A stretch of DNA of 64,000 bases from Helicobacter pylori (GCA_008032955.1 CP032046.1:558001-622000), one strand, 5' to 3'. Positions 8,476 through 19,540 are shown, counted from the stretch's first letter. The notes: generated from the letters alone by a model not told the origin. Made by a program: numbers and translations.

Positions 8476-10974
8476 ATGCAAGATAATTCAGTCCAAGATA
8501 ATTCAGTCAATGAAACAAAAAATATTGTAGAAGTGGGGATTGATTCTTCTATTGAAGAGAGCTATTTAGCTTATTCCATGAGCGTGATCATAGGGCGCGC
8601 TTTACCGGACGCTAGAGACGGCTTAAAGCCTGTGCATAGGCGTATTTTGTATGCGATGCATGAATTAGGCCTTACTTCCAAAGTCGCTTACAAAAAAAGC
8701 GCTAGAATCGTGGGTGATGTGATTGGTAAATACCACCCCCATGGCGATAACGCGGTTTATGATGCGCTAGTGAGAATGGCGCAAGATTTTTCTATGCGTT
8801 TGGAATTAGTGGATGGGCAGGGCAACTTTGGCTCCATTGATGGCGATAACGCTGCAGCGATGCGTTACACTGAAGCCAGAATGACCAAGGCGAGTGAAGA
8901 AATTTTAAGGGATATTGATAAAGACACCATTGATTTTGTGCCTAATTATGATGACACCTTAAAAGAGCCAGATATTTTACCAAGCCGTCTGCCTAACCTT
9001 TTAGTCAATGGGGCTAATGGGATCGCTGTAGGGATGGCGACTTCTATCCCCCCCCACAGGATTGATGAAACCATAGACGCTTTAGCGCATGTCTTAGAAA
9101 ACCCTAACGCTGAATTAGATGAAATTTTGGAATTTGTCAAAGGGCCTGACTTTCCCACCGGTGGGATCATCTATGGCAAGGCGGGCATTGTTGAAGCCTA
9201 TAAAACGGGGCGAGGGCGCGTGAAAGTGCGGGCCAAAGTGCATGTGGAAAAGACAAAAAATAAAGAAATCATCGTTTTAGATGAAATGCCTTTCCAAACC
9301 AATAAAGCCAAATTAGTGGAACAAATCAGCGATTTAGCGCGAGAAAAACAAATTGAAGGCATTAGCGAAGTGCGCGATGAGAGCGATAGAGAGGGCATTA
9401 GAGTGGTGATTGAATTAAAAAGAGACGCAATGAGTGAAATTGTCTTAAACCACCTTTACAAACTCACCACCATGGAGACCACTTTTAGCATCATTTTACT
9501 CGCCATTTACAATAAAGAGCCTAAGATTTTCACGCTTTTAGAGTTGTTGCACCTTTTCTTAAACCACAGAAAGACCATTATTATAAGACGCACGATTTTT
9601 GAATTGGAAAAGGCTAAGGCCAGAGTGCATATTTTAGAGGGCTATTTGATCGCCTTGGACAATATTGATGAAATCGTGCGACTCATTAAAACAAGCCCAA
9701 GCCCAGAAGCGGCTAAAAACGCCTTAATGGAGCGTTTCACTTTGAGCGAAATCCAAAGCAAAGCCATTTTAGAAATGCGTTTGCAACGCTTAACAGGCCT
9801 TGAAAGGGATAAGATCAAAGAAGAATACCAAAACTTGCTAGAACTTATTGATGATCTCAATGGCATTTTAAAGAGCGAAGAACGCTTGAATGAGGTCGTC
9901 AAAACAGAGCTTTTAGAAGTCAAAGAGCAATTTTCTTCTCCAAGGCGCACTGAAATTCAAGAATCTTATGAAAATATTGACATAGAAGATTTGATCGCTA
10001 ATGAGCCTATGGTGGTGAGCATGAGCTATAAAGGCTATGTGAAAAGAGTGGATTTAAAAGTTTATGAAAAGCAAAATCGTGGCGGTAAGGGCAAGCTTTC
10101 AGGCAGCACTTATGAAGACGATTTCATTGAAAACTTTTTTGTGGCTAACACGCATGATATTTTGCTCTTTATCACCAATAAGGGGCAATTGTATCATTTG
10201 AAAGTCTATAAAATCCCAGAAGCGAGCCGGATCGCTATGGGTAAAGCCGTTGTGAATTTAATCTCGCTCGCTCCGGATGAAAAGATCATGGCAACCCTAA
10301 GCACTAAAGACTTTAGCGATGAGCACTCTTTAGCTTTCTTCACAAAAAATGGGGTGGTGAAGCGCACCAATTTGAGCGAATTTGGGAGCAATAGGAGTTA
10401 TAGCGGTATCAGAGCGATTGTTTTAGATGAAGGCGATGAATTAGTGAGCGCAAAAGTTGTGGATAAAAACGCTAAGCATTTGCTCATCGCATCGCATTTG
10501 GGCATTTTCATTAAATTCCCTTTAGAAGATGTGCGCGAGATCGGAAGAACTACTCGTGGGGTTAAGGGTATTAGATTGGCTGAAAACGATTTTGTTGTCG
10601 GTGCGGTCGTTATTAGCGATGATGGCAACAAGCTTTTGAGCGTGAGCGAGAACGGGCTTGGCAAGCAAACTTTAGCCGAAGCGTATAGAGAGCAATCTCG
10701 TGGAGGTAAGGGGGTCATTGGCATGAGGCTCACTCAAAAAACCGGCAATCTAGTGAGCGTTATCAGCGTGGATGATGAAAACTTGGATTTGATGATCCTT
10801 ACTGCAAGCGCGAAAATGATCAGAGTTTCTATTAAAGATATTAGAGAAACCGGAAGAAACGCTAGTGGGGTAAAGCTCATAAACACCGCCGATAAAGTCA
10901 TGTATGTCAATTCTTGCCCCAAAGAAGAAGAGCCAGAAAATTTAGAAAACCCTCCTACACAATTATTTGAGTGA
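8476..10974 (+). CDS. gyrA: DNA gyrase subunit A
   Basis: The 832-residue protein is complete: catalytic domain with the active-site Tyr131 in [10 protein letters not shown], then the C-terminal DNA-wrapping beta-pinwheel with a GyrA box-like RGGKG (also seen again later). Codons for QDNSV are duplicated right after the start (8479-8493 and 8494-8508), which lengthens the N-terminus by five residues, so usual residue numbers shift by +5. The quinolone-determining positions read Asn92 and Asp96 (normally Asn87 and Asp91), the susceptible form. An AGGGAGA site precedes ATG. The stop overlaps the start of the next gene. Confidence 0.97.
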   Translation: MQDNSVQDNSVNETKNIVEVGIDSSIEESYLAYSMSVIIGRALPDARDGLKPVHRRILYAMHELGLTSKVAYKKSARIVGDVIGKYHPHGDNAVYDALVRMAQDFSMRLELVDGQGNFGSIDGDNAAAMRYTEARMTKASEEILRDIDKDTIDFVPNYDDTLKEPDILPSRLPNLLVNGANGIAVGMATSIPPHRIDETIDALAHVLENPNAELDEILEFVKGPDFPTGGIIYGKAGIVEAYKTGRGRVKVRAKVHVEKTKNKEIIVLDEMPFQTNKAKLVEQISDLAREKQIEGISEVRDESDREGIRVVIELKRDAMSEIVLNHLYKLTTMETTFSIILLAIYNKEPKIFTLLELLHLFLNHRKTIIIRRTIFELEKAKARVHILEGYLIALDNIDEIVRLIKTSPSPEAAKNALMERFTLSEIQSKAILEMRLQRLTGLERDKIKEEYQNLLELIDDLNGILKSEERLNEVVKTELLEVKEQFSSPRRTEIQESYENIDIEDLIANEPMVVSMSYKGYVKRVDLKVYEKQNRGGKGKLSGSTYEDDFIENFFVANTHDILLFITNKGQLYHLKVYKIPEASRIAMGKAVVNLISLAPDEKIMATLSTKDFSDEHSLAFFTKNGVVKRTNLSEFGSNRSYSGIRAIVLDEGDELVSAKVVDKNAKHLLIASHLGIFIKFPLEDVREIGRTTRGVKGIRLAENDFVVGAVVISDDGNKLLSVSENGLGKQTLAEAYREQSRGGKGVIGMRLTQKTGNLVSVISVDDENLDLMILTASAKMIRVSIKDIRETGRNASGVKLINTADKVMYVNSCPKEEEPENLENPPTQLFE

Positions 10975-11447
10975 TGCGTTTCTTTTCATTCTTTTATTTT
11001 TTATTGTATTTTTTAGGGGTTTCTTTGCATGCCCTTAGCCCCCTAGAAGATCAAGAATTTTTAATTTCGTACCGCTTGAAAATCGTTGATTCTAGAGTGA
11101 TGGGCGAAGAGTATTCTGTCTCTAAGCCTATCGTTAGCCGCATTAAAACAGCCCCCTATGTCTTAGACTATCATTGCTCTATTATTACTAGCAACTTACC
11201 CGATTTGAAAAACCCCTTGCTCCAAACCAAACTAGAACGCTTCCTTTTAGAAATAGCGTTAAAAAAAGAAAAAGAGCGAGTCATAGACTGCATTTTAAAA
11301 AGTCAAGTCGCTATCACGCATTATGATCACAGCTATAAAAACGGCACCACTACCACAAGCATTCTTGACCTCAAAGCCTTAAGCGTTAGAGCGAGTTTAG
11401 TGGGAGATGCGTTGTTTTTAGATATTTTTAGAAAGGAAGAAGAATGA
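10971..11447 (+). CDS. Exported hypothetical protein between gyrA and flgR
   Basis: A 157-158 residue protein with a hydrophobic signal sequence ending near SLHA (about residue 22). The mature part has two Cys residues (YHCSI and IDCIL) that may pair, and alternates beta and helical stretches. I recognise no family. The start is GTG at 10971 or ATG at 10974 and overlaps the gyrA stop; its end overlaps the flgR start by 4 bases. It is therefore probably coupled to flgR, but a flagellar role is only suggested by position. Confidence 0.75.
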   Translation: MMRFFSFFYFLLYFLGVSLHALSPLEDQEFLISYRLKIVDSRVMGEEYSVSKPIVSRIKTAPYVLDYHCSIITSNLPDLKNPLLQTKLERFLLEIALKKEKERVIDCILKSQVAITHYDHSYKNGTTTTSILDLKALSVRASLVGDALFLDIFRKEEE

Positions 11448-12589
11448 AAATCGCCATTGTAGAAGATGATATTAACATGCGTAAAAGCCTGGAGCTTTTT
11501 TTTGAGCTTCAAGACGATTTAGAGATTGTGAGTTTTAAAAACCCTAAAGACGCTTTAGCCAAGTTAGATGAAAGCTTTGATTTAGTCATCACGGATATTA
11601 ACATGCCCCATATGGACGGCTTGGAATTTTTACGCCTTTTAGAGGGCAAATATGAATCCATTGTGATTACCGGTAATGCGACCTTGAATAAAGCCATTGA
11701 TTCCATTCGTTTGGGCGTGAAAGACTTTTTCCAAAAACCTTTTAAACCAGAATTGCTTTTAGAGTCCATCTATCGCACTAAAAAAGTTTTAGAATTTCAA
11801 AAAAAACACCCTCTAGAAAAACCTTTAAAAAAAGCCCCCAAACACAGCTTTTTAGCCACTTCAAAAGCTTTAGAAGAAACCAAACGACAGGCCTTAAAAG
11901 TCGCAAGCACGGACGCTAATGTCATGCTATTAGGCGAAAGCGGGGTGGGCAAGGAAGTTTTTGCTCATTTCATCCACCAGCATTCTCATCGATCCAAACA
12001 CCCTTTTATCGCAATCAACATGTCCGCAATCCCAGAGCATCTATTAGAAAGCGAGCTTTTTGGGTATCAAAAAGGGGCGTTCACGGACGCCACAGTGCCT
12101 AAAATGGGGCTTTTTGAGAGCGCTAATAAAGGCACGATCTTTTTAGATGAAATCGCTGAAATGCCCCTTCAATTGCAAAGCAAACTTTTAAGAGTGGTTC
12201 AAGAAAAAGAAATCACGCGCCTTGGGGATAATAAGAGCGTTAAAATTGATGTTCGTTTCATTTCCGCTACCAACGCTAACATGAAAGAAAAAATCGCTTC
12301 AAAAGAATTTAGAGAAGATTTGTTTTTCCGCTTGCAAATCGTGCCTATAACTATCGCGCCTTTAAGAGAGAGGGTAGAAGAGATTTTGCCCATTGCTGAA
12401 ATCAAGCTTAAAGAAGTGTGCGAGGCGTATCATTTGGGACCAAAATCTTTTTCAAAAAACGCCGCAAAACGCCTTTTAGAATATTCTTGGCATGGGAATG
12501 TGCGAGAGCTTTTAGGCGTCGTGGAAAGAGCGGCGATTTTAAGCGAAGGAGCAGAAATCCAAGAGAAAGATTTGTTTTTGGAAAGGTAG
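11444..12589 (+). CDS. flgR: Sigma54 activator FlgR (NtrC family response regulator)
   Basis: Receiver domain at residues 1-115 with acidic pair Asp8/Asp9 and phospho-acceptor Asp51 (ITDINMP), then an AAA+ domain with Walker A GESGVGKE, the sigma54-contact loop GAFTDA (residues 211-216; the usual form is GAFTGA) and Walker B IFLDEIAEM. At 381 residues it ends shortly after the AAA+ domain and lacks a helix-turn-helix, as reported for H. pylori FlgR, which works without enhancer binding. With the kinase FlgS it drives RpoN-dependent hook and basal-body genes; rpoN is in this window at 25.2-26.5 kb. It starts in a 4-base overlap with the preceding gene. Confidence 0.93.
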   Translation: MKIAIVEDDINMRKSLELFFELQDDLEIVSFKNPKDALAKLDESFDLVITDINMPHMDGLEFLRLLEGKYESIVITGNATLNKAIDSIRLGVKDFFQKPFKPELLLESIYRTKKVLEFQKKHPLEKPLKKAPKHSFLATSKALEETKRQALKVASTDANVMLLGESGVGKEVFAHFIHQHSHRSKHPFIAINMSAIPEHLLESELFGYQKGAFTDATVPKMGLFESANKGTIFLDEIAEMPLQLQSKLLRVVQEKEITRLGDNKSVKIDVRFISATNANMKEKIASKEFREDLFFRLQIVPITIAPLRERVEEILPIAEIKLKEVCEAYHLGPKSFSKNAAKRLLEYSWHGNVRELLGVVERAAILSEGAEIQEKDLFLER

Positions 12590-12653
12590 TTTGTAAGGCT
12601 TCTTTATAAATCATCTGCAACCAGATAAGTTTAATAAGTTTGAGTGATCACGC

Positions 12654-12659
12654 TATAAT
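12654..12659 (+). promoter_or_regulatory. Predicted -10 element of the 12.76 kb gene
   Basis: A perfect TATAAT about 100 bases before the start at 12761. It implies a leader of about 95 bases that contains no gene I can see. Confidence 0.5.
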
Positions 12660-12760
12660 TTCATGGAGTTATTAAGAAAAAGCATTTATTAGAAACGCTT
12701 AATTTGGGATTTTTGCTTAAAGGGATTTAAAGATTGGGGTTCAATTAATGGGGAGTTTTT

Positions 12761-13557
12761 ATGTTGGCGAATGATTTTATGGTTAAGAAATCAAAAAACA
12801 AGGAATTACATGGTTTGTTGTGTAACAAATTGAGTAAAAGAGTGGATAGATTTGGTTATAGAGCGATTGGTGTTGGAGCGGATAAAGAGACTAACGGAGT
12901 TGTTGTTCAATTGAATAAGGGAACGATGGCTAGATTGAGTAGCAAGACCGCTTTAGCAAATGATGATGATTTCATGGCGGGTATTTTTGATGAATTTAAT
13001 GGATTAAAGGCTAATAAGGAACCACAAAAACCTAACTCGTTCTATTATGGGTATGGTAGATCTTATAAAATCATTGATGTTCTTAATGATAAGGATGGTG
13101 ATTTTATCAATTGCAGATTGCTTATCGTTAAGGAATTAGGGGTTGAAATGAGTGTTTAGGGTTTTATGCACCACCTGTGATTGATAATGACAACACCACT
13201 CTTGCTGATTTGCTTGAGAATGGCGAACCTACAATATATTATGAAGCTAATTCTGCAAATATCAGGCGTTTTTTGGACAAAGGGCCTTACAACATTGAGT
13301 GGTTGGTGAGAAAGTATTTGGGGGTTGGGTTTAGGAGTTGTAAGGTAGAGCGGATACAAGGAACGGAATTTGCGATCAAATTCCGCTATAAAAAGTGGGG
13401 GTCTATGATTGATAGAGAAGTTAAAAGGCAATTCCCTAAATACCTTAAAGACTCAAAGAGAACAGCCGTTAAAATAACAAGCAAGGTGTTTTACGAGTTG
13501 TTGAGGGGGCCTTTGTTTGGCAACCTCCTTGGCAAAGATCCCATTAAGCGATTATAA
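12761..13557 (+). pseudogene. Unrecognised accessory protein gene, frameshifted
   Basis: Two adjacent frames (12761-13159, and an open frame running through 13150-13557) read as one protein of about 265 residues if the A3 run at 13146-13148 were A4; the joined text is GVENECLGFYAPPVIDNDN. A GGGGAG site precedes ATG. The N-terminal half is Lys- and Asn-rich with FYYGYGRSYKIIDV; the C-terminal half ends in a basic FPKYLKDSKRTAVKITSK stretch. I recognise no domain, signal peptide or membrane helix. It sits in the only long gene-poor gap of the first 30 kb, suggesting accessory or phage/plasmid-derived DNA, but this is inference. Confidence 0.6.
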
Positions 13558-14237
13558 TGCGGACGGAAAACAATAATAAATAAAATCTTGTTGGGTCTTA
13601 ATTAGTTTTTTAAATTAAAAGTCATTTTTTAACCCCTAAGACTGTGCTACAAAAATTATCGTGCAATTAAAATCAAGCTCTTTACTATTGACTATAAAAA
13701 ATGTTTTTTAGCATTTTTTATAATTTATGATTAACACTTAATGATAATAAAGCCTTATTAGTAGTTTTTGTGTGGGACTAAAAATAGTGAGTTTAGGGGG
13801 TTTTTAACCCTACCCCTTGTAATTTGGGTTACATGACGAAAATAATAGCGTCCACTCTCACGATTTTTAATGGTTGATAACCTGCTTATTTCAAGCTTTT
13901 TATAATCTTTAGCATGGATTTAACTATGGCGCATTTTTCTTGCTTCATTCGTTGTGGCTCTTGTGTTTTAAACTCGTTTGTGGTAGGATTATTCCCATTA
14001 AGGTTTGAGACGCTATTGCCGTTTCTGTAATGGTTAGAGAGTGTCGGCTTGGTCTCTATTTTCCTTAATATTTTCTCAAACTCTCATGCGATGGATTTCA
14101 AAAGCATGGCTTCCTTGCTAACTCTTGCATGATCAAGTGACTATTATTGCCTCTAGCCTTGTAATTTTTCTGCTCTCCAATATTTGGCTGTCTGTTATTT
14201 TATTCAGCCCTACTTTAACAAACAAACCCCATGCAAG
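13558..14237. other. 680-bp gene-poor region with a possible coding remnant
   Basis: No gene with a credible start lies here. The minus strand is open for 69 codons from 14093 to 13886, ending KSMLKIIKSLK, and the same frame continues upstream past a single TGA. The text is not low-complexity, so it may be the tail of a decayed gene. Near 13700-13740 there is AT-rich inverted sequence (ATGTTTTTTAGCAT and nearby). I see no transposase, tRNA or CRISPR. Confidence 0.4.
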
Positions 14238-17044
14238 CTATTTCAATTCCAAAGCTAAAAATTTTCCCGTATAGCTTTGGGTTTTTTCGCAATTTTGTGC
14301 CACCTCTAAAGGCGTGCCGCTCGCAATGACTTTCCCACCTTTATCCCCCCCATCAGGCCCCATGTCTATAATGTAGTCAGCGTTTTTGATAATGTCTAAA
14401 TTATGCTCAATCACTAGCATGGAATTGCCTAACACCACCAAAGAATGCAAAACTTGTAAAAGGTGATTCACGTCTTCAAAGTGCAAACCGGTAGTGGGTT
14501 CATCTAAAATATAAAGGGTTTTGCCTGTATCTTTTTTACTCAATTCTTTAGCCAATTTGATCCTTTGAGCCTCCCCCCGCTTAAAGTGGTAGCGTTTTGC
14601 CCTAAAGTGATATAGCCCAAGCCCACATCTATAAGCGTTTTTAACTTCACGGCGATTTTAGGGAATTTAGCAAAAAATTCATAAGCTTCTTCTACGCTCA
14701 TGTTTAACACATCGGCAATGGATTTACCCTTAACCTTGATTTCTAAAGTTTGGGGGTTGTATTTAGCGCCCTTACAGCTATCGCATTGGACTAACACATC
14801 AGGCAAAAAGTGCATTTCTATTTTAATATCCCCATCGCCTTGGCATTTCTCGCACCGCCCCCCTTTAACATTAAAGCTAAAACGGCTCGCGCTATAGCCT
14901 AAAATTTTAGCTTCTTTTTGCTCGGCAAATAAAATCCTGATTTCATCCATCACCCCCGTATAAGTGGCAGGGTTGCTCCGTGGGGTTTTGCCTATGGGGG
15001 CTTGATCTAAATAAATCACTTTATCCAAATATTCCAACCCTACAATCTCCACCCCATTCAAGCTTTGAGCTTTTTTAGCATGGTTTAAAAGGGTTTGAGC
15101 GGTGGGTAAAAGGGTTTGTAAGATCAGCGAGCTTTTACCGCTCCCGCTCACCCCAGTAATGCACACCAATTGTTTTAAAGGGATTTGAACGCTCAAATTC
15201 TTAATGTTATTGATATTGACATTTTTAATTTCTAAAAAATGCTTTTCTTTAGGGAGTTCAAATTTAGGGCGCTCAATCTTTTTAGTGCCGTTGAGATACA
15301 AGGCGGTAGAATGGTTATTTTGCAATAACTCTTTCACGCTCCCGCTAAAAACCACTTCACCCCCATGCCTTCCAGCCTTTGGCCCAATATCCACAACAAA
15401 ATCCGCATGCTTAATCGTCTCTTTATCATGCTCTACGACAATGAGCGTGTTCCCTTTTTTTTGTAAATTCCTAAGGGTGTTGATGAGTTTGAGCGTGTCT
15501 TTTTCATGCAAGCCAATGCTAGGCTCATCTAAAACATACAAAACCCCTGTCAAGCCACTCCCAATTTGACTGGCGATTCGTATCCTTTGACTCTCCCCTC
15601 CGCTAATCGTTCGTGCATCCCTCCCTAAAGTCAAATACCCTAGCCCCACATCGTATAAAAAAAACACCCTTTCTAAAATCTCTTTTAAAATGGGTTCAGC
15701 GATCTTTTTTTCTTGCTCGTTAAGATAGCTAAAATGCGTGGGATCATTAAAAAAATGATAAACCTCTTCAATGGGCTTAGTTAAAAAATCCGCCATTTTC
15801 AAGCCGGCGACTTGGACGCTCAAACTGGAAGCTTTCAAACGATGCCCCTTGCATGAAGAACAGGTTTTTTCGCTCATGTAATCGCTCAAATCCTTTTGCT
15901 CTTTAAACATGTCATAAGCGATTTGGATAATGCCTTTCCAAGGGCGTTTCAAGGAGCTGTTTTTAAAATGAAAGCTGATTTCAGTGCCATTCCCATACAA
16001 AAGAGCGTCTTGTTGTTCTTTATCCAATTCATTAAAACAAAGTGCAGTGTCAATGCCATTATAAGTGCAAAAGCCTTCAAACATTTGAGCGTAATAACTG
16101 CGGTTATACCCAAAAATCACTTTAATCGCTCCTTGATTTAAAGGCGTGTTAGGATCTAAAATCTTACTAATATCTAAGCTAAATTTTGTCCCCAAACCCA
16201 AACAGCTCTCGCACGCCCCTTTAGGCGAATTGAATGAAAAACTCAAAGGCTCTAATTCTTCAAAACTCATCTTACACTTAAAACATGCCTTATGCTCGCT
16301 GTAATGCTTTCTGATACTTGGCGCATTCTCTTGCAAAATTTCCACTTCTAATTCCCCATAGCTTTCTTTAAGGGCTTTTTCTACCGCGCTAGCGATCCGT
16401 GAAGCGTTTTCATTATTAACTACCACCCTATCCACCACCGCTTCAATGGTGTGTTTTTTGGTTTTGTGCAAATAGATTTCTTCATCTAAACGCACCATCA
16501 CCCCATCAACAAAAGCCCTCACATACCCCTTCAAACGCAAGCTCTCTAATTTATCGTTAAACGAACCTTTTTTATCTTTAATAATGGGGGCTAGAATAAT
16601 GATTTTAGAATTTTCTTCTAAATGACAGATTTGAGAAATAATATCGCTCGCGCTCATAGAACTAATAGACTCTAAACATGTGGGGCAAAATTGCTCCCCA
16701 ATCCTTGCAAACAACAACCTTAAATAATCATAAATCTCAGTGATCGTCCCCACAGTGGATCTAGGGTTTTTAGAAGTGGTCTTTTGATCAATAGCGATCG
16801 CTGGGGTTAGCCCTTCAATCTTATCCACATTAGGCTTACCCACTTTGTCTAAAAATTGCCTCGCATAGCTAGACAAACTCTCTAAATAGCGCCTTTGGCC
16901 TTCAGCGTATAAAGTGTCAAACGCCAGAGTGGATTTACCCGAACCGCTCAATCCGGTAAAAACAACAAACTGGTTTTTAGGGATTTCTAAAAAAATATTT
17001 TTGAGATTGTTTTCCCTAGCCCCTTGAATAATGATCTTATCCAT
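14238..17044 (-). pseudogene. uvrA: Excinuclease ABC subunit A, frameshifted in the second ATPase signature
   Basis: UvrA of 935 residues after correction. The main frame has Walker A GLSGSGKST, Cys-rich zinc sites (CPTC; CFKC with CESC; CEKC with CDSC), the first signature TISGGESQR, and second Walker A GVSGSGKSS. At the second signature, a G6 run (C6 on the plus strand, 14573-14578) turns LSGGEAQR into LSGGRLKG and stops; the frame 14238-14555 then continues with [10 protein letters not shown]. One more G restores the gene. UvrA recognises DNA damage in nucleotide excision repair. ATG at 17044 gives the usual length; TTG at 17062 has the better ribosome site (AAGGA). A real break would remove the distal Walker B and should be deleterious, so an undercall is likely. 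Confidence 0.88.
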
Positions 17045-17235
17045 AATGGTTTTATGTTGCAAGAGTTTCCTTAAAATAAGAAAGTGGATTAAAAGGAGCT
17101 ATTATACTTCAAAAAAGAATGGTTTTATTATCATTTCTTATTCATAAGAGTTAAAAATATTTGCTTGATTAAGGATAAACATGCTATTATTTTATGAGAC
17201 AATTTTAAAGATAGGAATGTAAAGGAATGGAATTT

Positions 17236-18048
17236 ATGAAAAAGTTTGTAGCTTTAGGGCTTCTATCCGCAGTTTTAAGCTCTTCGTTGTTAGCCGAAGG
17301 TGATGGTGTTTATATAGGGACTAATTATCAGCTTGGACAAGCCCGTTTGAATAGCAATATTTATAATACAGGGGATTGCACAGGGAGTGTTGTAGGTTGC
17401 CCCCCAGGTCTTACCGCTAATAAGTATAATCCAGGACATACCAATATCAATTGGCATGCTAAATACGCTAATGGGGCTTTGAATGGTTTTGGGTTGAATG
17501 TGGGTTATAAGAAATTTTTCCAATTCAAGTCGTTAGATATGACAAGCAAGTGGTTTGGTTTTAGAGTGTATGGGCTTTTTGATTACGGGCATGCCGATTT
17601 AGGTAAACAAGTTTATGCACCTAATAAAATCCAGTTGGATATGGTCTCTTGGGGTGTGGGGAGCGATTTGTTAGCTGATATTATTGATAAAGACAACGCT
17701 TCTTTTGGTATTTTTGGTGGGGTCGCTATCGGCGGTAACACTTGGAAAAGCTCCGCAGCAAACTATTGGAAAGAGCAAATCATTGAAGCCAAAGGTCCTG
17801 ATGTTTGTACCCCTACTTATTGTAACCCTAACGCCCCTTATAGCACCAACACTTCAACCGTCGCTTTTCAAGTGTGGTTGAATTTTGGGGTGAGAGCCAA
17901 TATCTACAAGCATAATGGCGTGGAATTTGGCGTGAGAGTGCCACTACTCATCAATAAATTTTTGAGCGCGGGTCCTAACGCTACTAACCTTTATTACCAT
18001 TTGAAACGGGATTATTCGCTTTATTTAGGGTATAACTACACTTTTTAA
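17236..18048 (+). CDS. hopE: Outer membrane porin HopE
   Basis: A 270-residue Helicobacter Hop-family barrel with signal peptide ending SSSLLA, the Hop N-terminal EGDGVYIGTNYQLG, paired Cys in loops (CTGSVVGC and CTPTYC) and the family C-terminal strands ending YLGYNYTF. HopE is a general diffusion pore. ATG at 17236 is chosen because AAGGA at 17222-17226 is 9 bases before it; the ATG at 17227 abuts that site. The ATG-rich start is not phase-variable here (no dinucleotide tract). A terminator follows at 18055. Confidence 0.93.
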   Translation: MKKFVALGLLSAVLSSSLLAEGDGVYIGTNYQLGQARLNSNIYNTGDCTGSVVGCPPGLTANKYNPGHTNINWHAKYANGALNGFGLNVGYKKFFQFKSLDMTSKWFGFRVYGLFDYGHADLGKQVYAPNKIQLDMVSWGVGSDLLADIIDKDNASFGIFGGVAIGGNTWKSSAANYWKEQIIEAKGPDVCTPTYCNPNAPYSTNTSTVAFQVWLNFGVRANIYKHNGVEFGVRVPLLINKFLSAGPNATNLYYHLKRDYSLYLGYNYTF

Positions 18049-18054
18049 ACCTTT

Positions 18055-18079
18055 AAAAGGGTATCTTTAAGCCCTTTTT
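18055..18079 (+). terminator. Intrinsic terminator after hopE
   Basis: AAAAGGG (18055-18061) and CCCTTTT (18072-18078) form a 7-bp stem with a 10-base loop, ending in T5, six bases after the hopE stop. Confidence 0.7.
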
Positions 18080-18223
18080 AGTCTTCATGAAAAGGGTTTT
18101 AGTTTGAGTTTTCACACCTTAAAAAGCTAAGATCAATTAAAAAAACTTTTGAGCGTAACCAACAAAACCAATACCATTGAGTAGGCATTTGGAAAATTCA
18201 TCTAAGGGTTTTAAGGGGATTGT

Positions 18224-19150
18224 TTGCAAGAAATAGAAAATCTGCACCAAAGCGTTTTGTTGCAAGAAGTCTTGCAAGCGTTCGCACCTTTAGAAAAAGG
18301 GGTTTTGATAGATTGCACTTTAGGGTTAGGGGGGCATTCTAAAGCCCTTTTATCCCAAAAACCGCACCTGAAACTCATTGGCATTGATAAAGATAAGTTC
18401 GCTCAAGAAATCGCTAAAGAACGATTGAAAGAATTTGAAGGGCGTTACAACCTCTTAAGCGGGGGTTTTGCCAAACGCTTTAAAGAAGCCCTAGAAATTC
18501 ATGGCGAGCGAATCAAGGGGGTTTTAGTGGATTTAGGGGTGAGCTCCTTACAGCTTGATGATGATAACAGAGGGTTTAATTTCCGCTCGCATGCTTTGGA
18601 TATGCGCATGGATTTGGAAAGCGAATTGAACGCTCAAAAAGTCATCAACTCTTATCCTGTAGTGGCGTTAGAAAAAATCTTTAGAGACTATGGCGAAATC
18701 AAAGAATACAAAAAAATCGCCCATAAAATTGCAGAAAGGCGCGCTAAAAAACCCTTCAAAGACGCTAAGGATTTGAGCGAGTTTTTAAGCTCTTTTTCTA
18801 AAAATAAAAAAATCCACCCAGCAACATTAGTGTTTCAAGCTGTTCGCATAGAAGTCAATAGCGAATTAGAAGAATTAAAAGAGTTTTTACAATGCGCTAG
18901 AAACCTTAAGGGGGCGATTTTATGCGTGATTTCTTTTCATTCTTTAGAAGACGCTTTAGTGAAAAACGCTTTCAAAGATTACGCCAAAAATTGCATTTGC
19001 GATCCTTCAAGTTTCAAATGCGCTTGCTCTAACAATCACGCCTTAGGTGCAATTTTAACCAAAAAACCCATCACTCCAAGCCCAGAAGAAATTAAAAACA
19101 ACAGGCGTTCACGAAGTGCTAAAATGAGAGTTTTTAAATTCAAACCATGA
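18224..19150 (+). CDS. rsmH: 16S rRNA (cytosine1402-N4)-methyltransferase RsmH
   Basis: A 308-residue MraW/RsmH protein. It opens with [13 protein letters not shown], has the SAM-binding loop [14 protein letters not shown] (around residues 30-43) and the family block [19 protein letters not shown], and ends [14 protein letters not shown]. It methylates C1402 of 16S rRNA in the ribosomal P site. The start is TTG with AAGGGGA upstream. In most bacteria this gene leads the division/cell-wall cluster followed by ftsL, which bears on the next gene here. Confidence 0.95.
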   Translation: MQEIENLHQSVLLQEVLQAFAPLEKGVLIDCTLGLGGHSKALLSQKPHLKLIGIDKDKFAQEIAKERLKEFEGRYNLLSGGFAKRFKEALEIHGERIKGVLVDLGVSSLQLDDDNRGFNFRSHALDMRMDLESELNAQKVINSYPVVALEKIFRDYGEIKEYKKIAHKIAERRAKKPFKDAKDLSEFLSSFSKNKKIHPATLVFQAVRIEVNSELEELKEFLQCARNLKGAILCVISFHSLEDALVKNAFKDYAKNCICDPSSFKCACSNNHALGAILTKKPITPSPEEIKNNRRSRSAKMRVFKFKP

Positions 19151-19169
19151 ACAAGTCAATGAGTAAGCC

Positions 19170-19514
19170 ATGAGTATAAAAAACCATTCTTCAAATGAAG
19201 AAGAACGCTTTATGCGCATAGAAGAGGACGAAAAGAAAGAATTGTTTGCTGGAACTGCAAATGAAAATTCGCACGGCCTTTCTTTAATGGCTTTAATAGG
19301 GGTATTGGTTTTTGGGGGCACGTTTTTAGCTCTGTTAGCGCCTAAAATCTATTTAAGCAATAATATTTATTATATTAGCCGTAAAATCAACACCCTAGAA
19401 GATCAAAAACGCCTGCTTTTAGAAGAACAACAAATCCTAAAAAACGAATTAGAAAAAGAGCGTTTTAAATACTATATAGAAAATAGTGAAAATATTGGCG
19501 ATATTGCGTTTTAA
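19170..19514 (+). CDS. Small single-pass membrane protein, candidate FtsL
   Basis: A 114-residue protein with a charged cytoplasmic N-terminus (about 36 residues), one membrane helix (about 38-58, SLMALIGVLVFGGTFLALLA) and a periplasmic segment predicted as coiled coil (NTLEDQKRLLLEEQQILKNELEKE). This topology and size match FtsL, and it lies 19 bases after rsmH, the usual ftsL position. FtsL would form the divisome core with FtsB and FtsQ. Sequence alone is too diverged for a firm name. ATG start, weak ribosome site, so coupling to rsmH is likely. Confidence 0.65.
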   Translation: MSIKNHSSNEEERFMRIEEDEKKELFAGTANENSHGLSLMALIGVLVFGGTFLALLAPKIYLSNNIYYISRKINTLEDQKRLLLEEQQILKNELEKERFKYYIENSENIGDIAF

Positions 19515-19540
19515 TAAAAAAAATGCCAGAAAACATTTTT

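Noticed and set aside
12701..12716. Sigma54 promoter near 12.7 kb (TTGGGATTTTTGCTT)
   Set aside because: The GG to GC spacing is 7 bases, not the 10 required.
13558..14237. Small toxin-antitoxin (AapA/IsoA type) or IS605 end
   Set aside because: I could not find the expected 30-residue peptide, a transposase fragment or matching ends.
17227..17235. hopE start at the first ATG
   Set aside because: The AAGGA site abuts it; the ATG at 17236 is at proper distance and begins the signal peptide.
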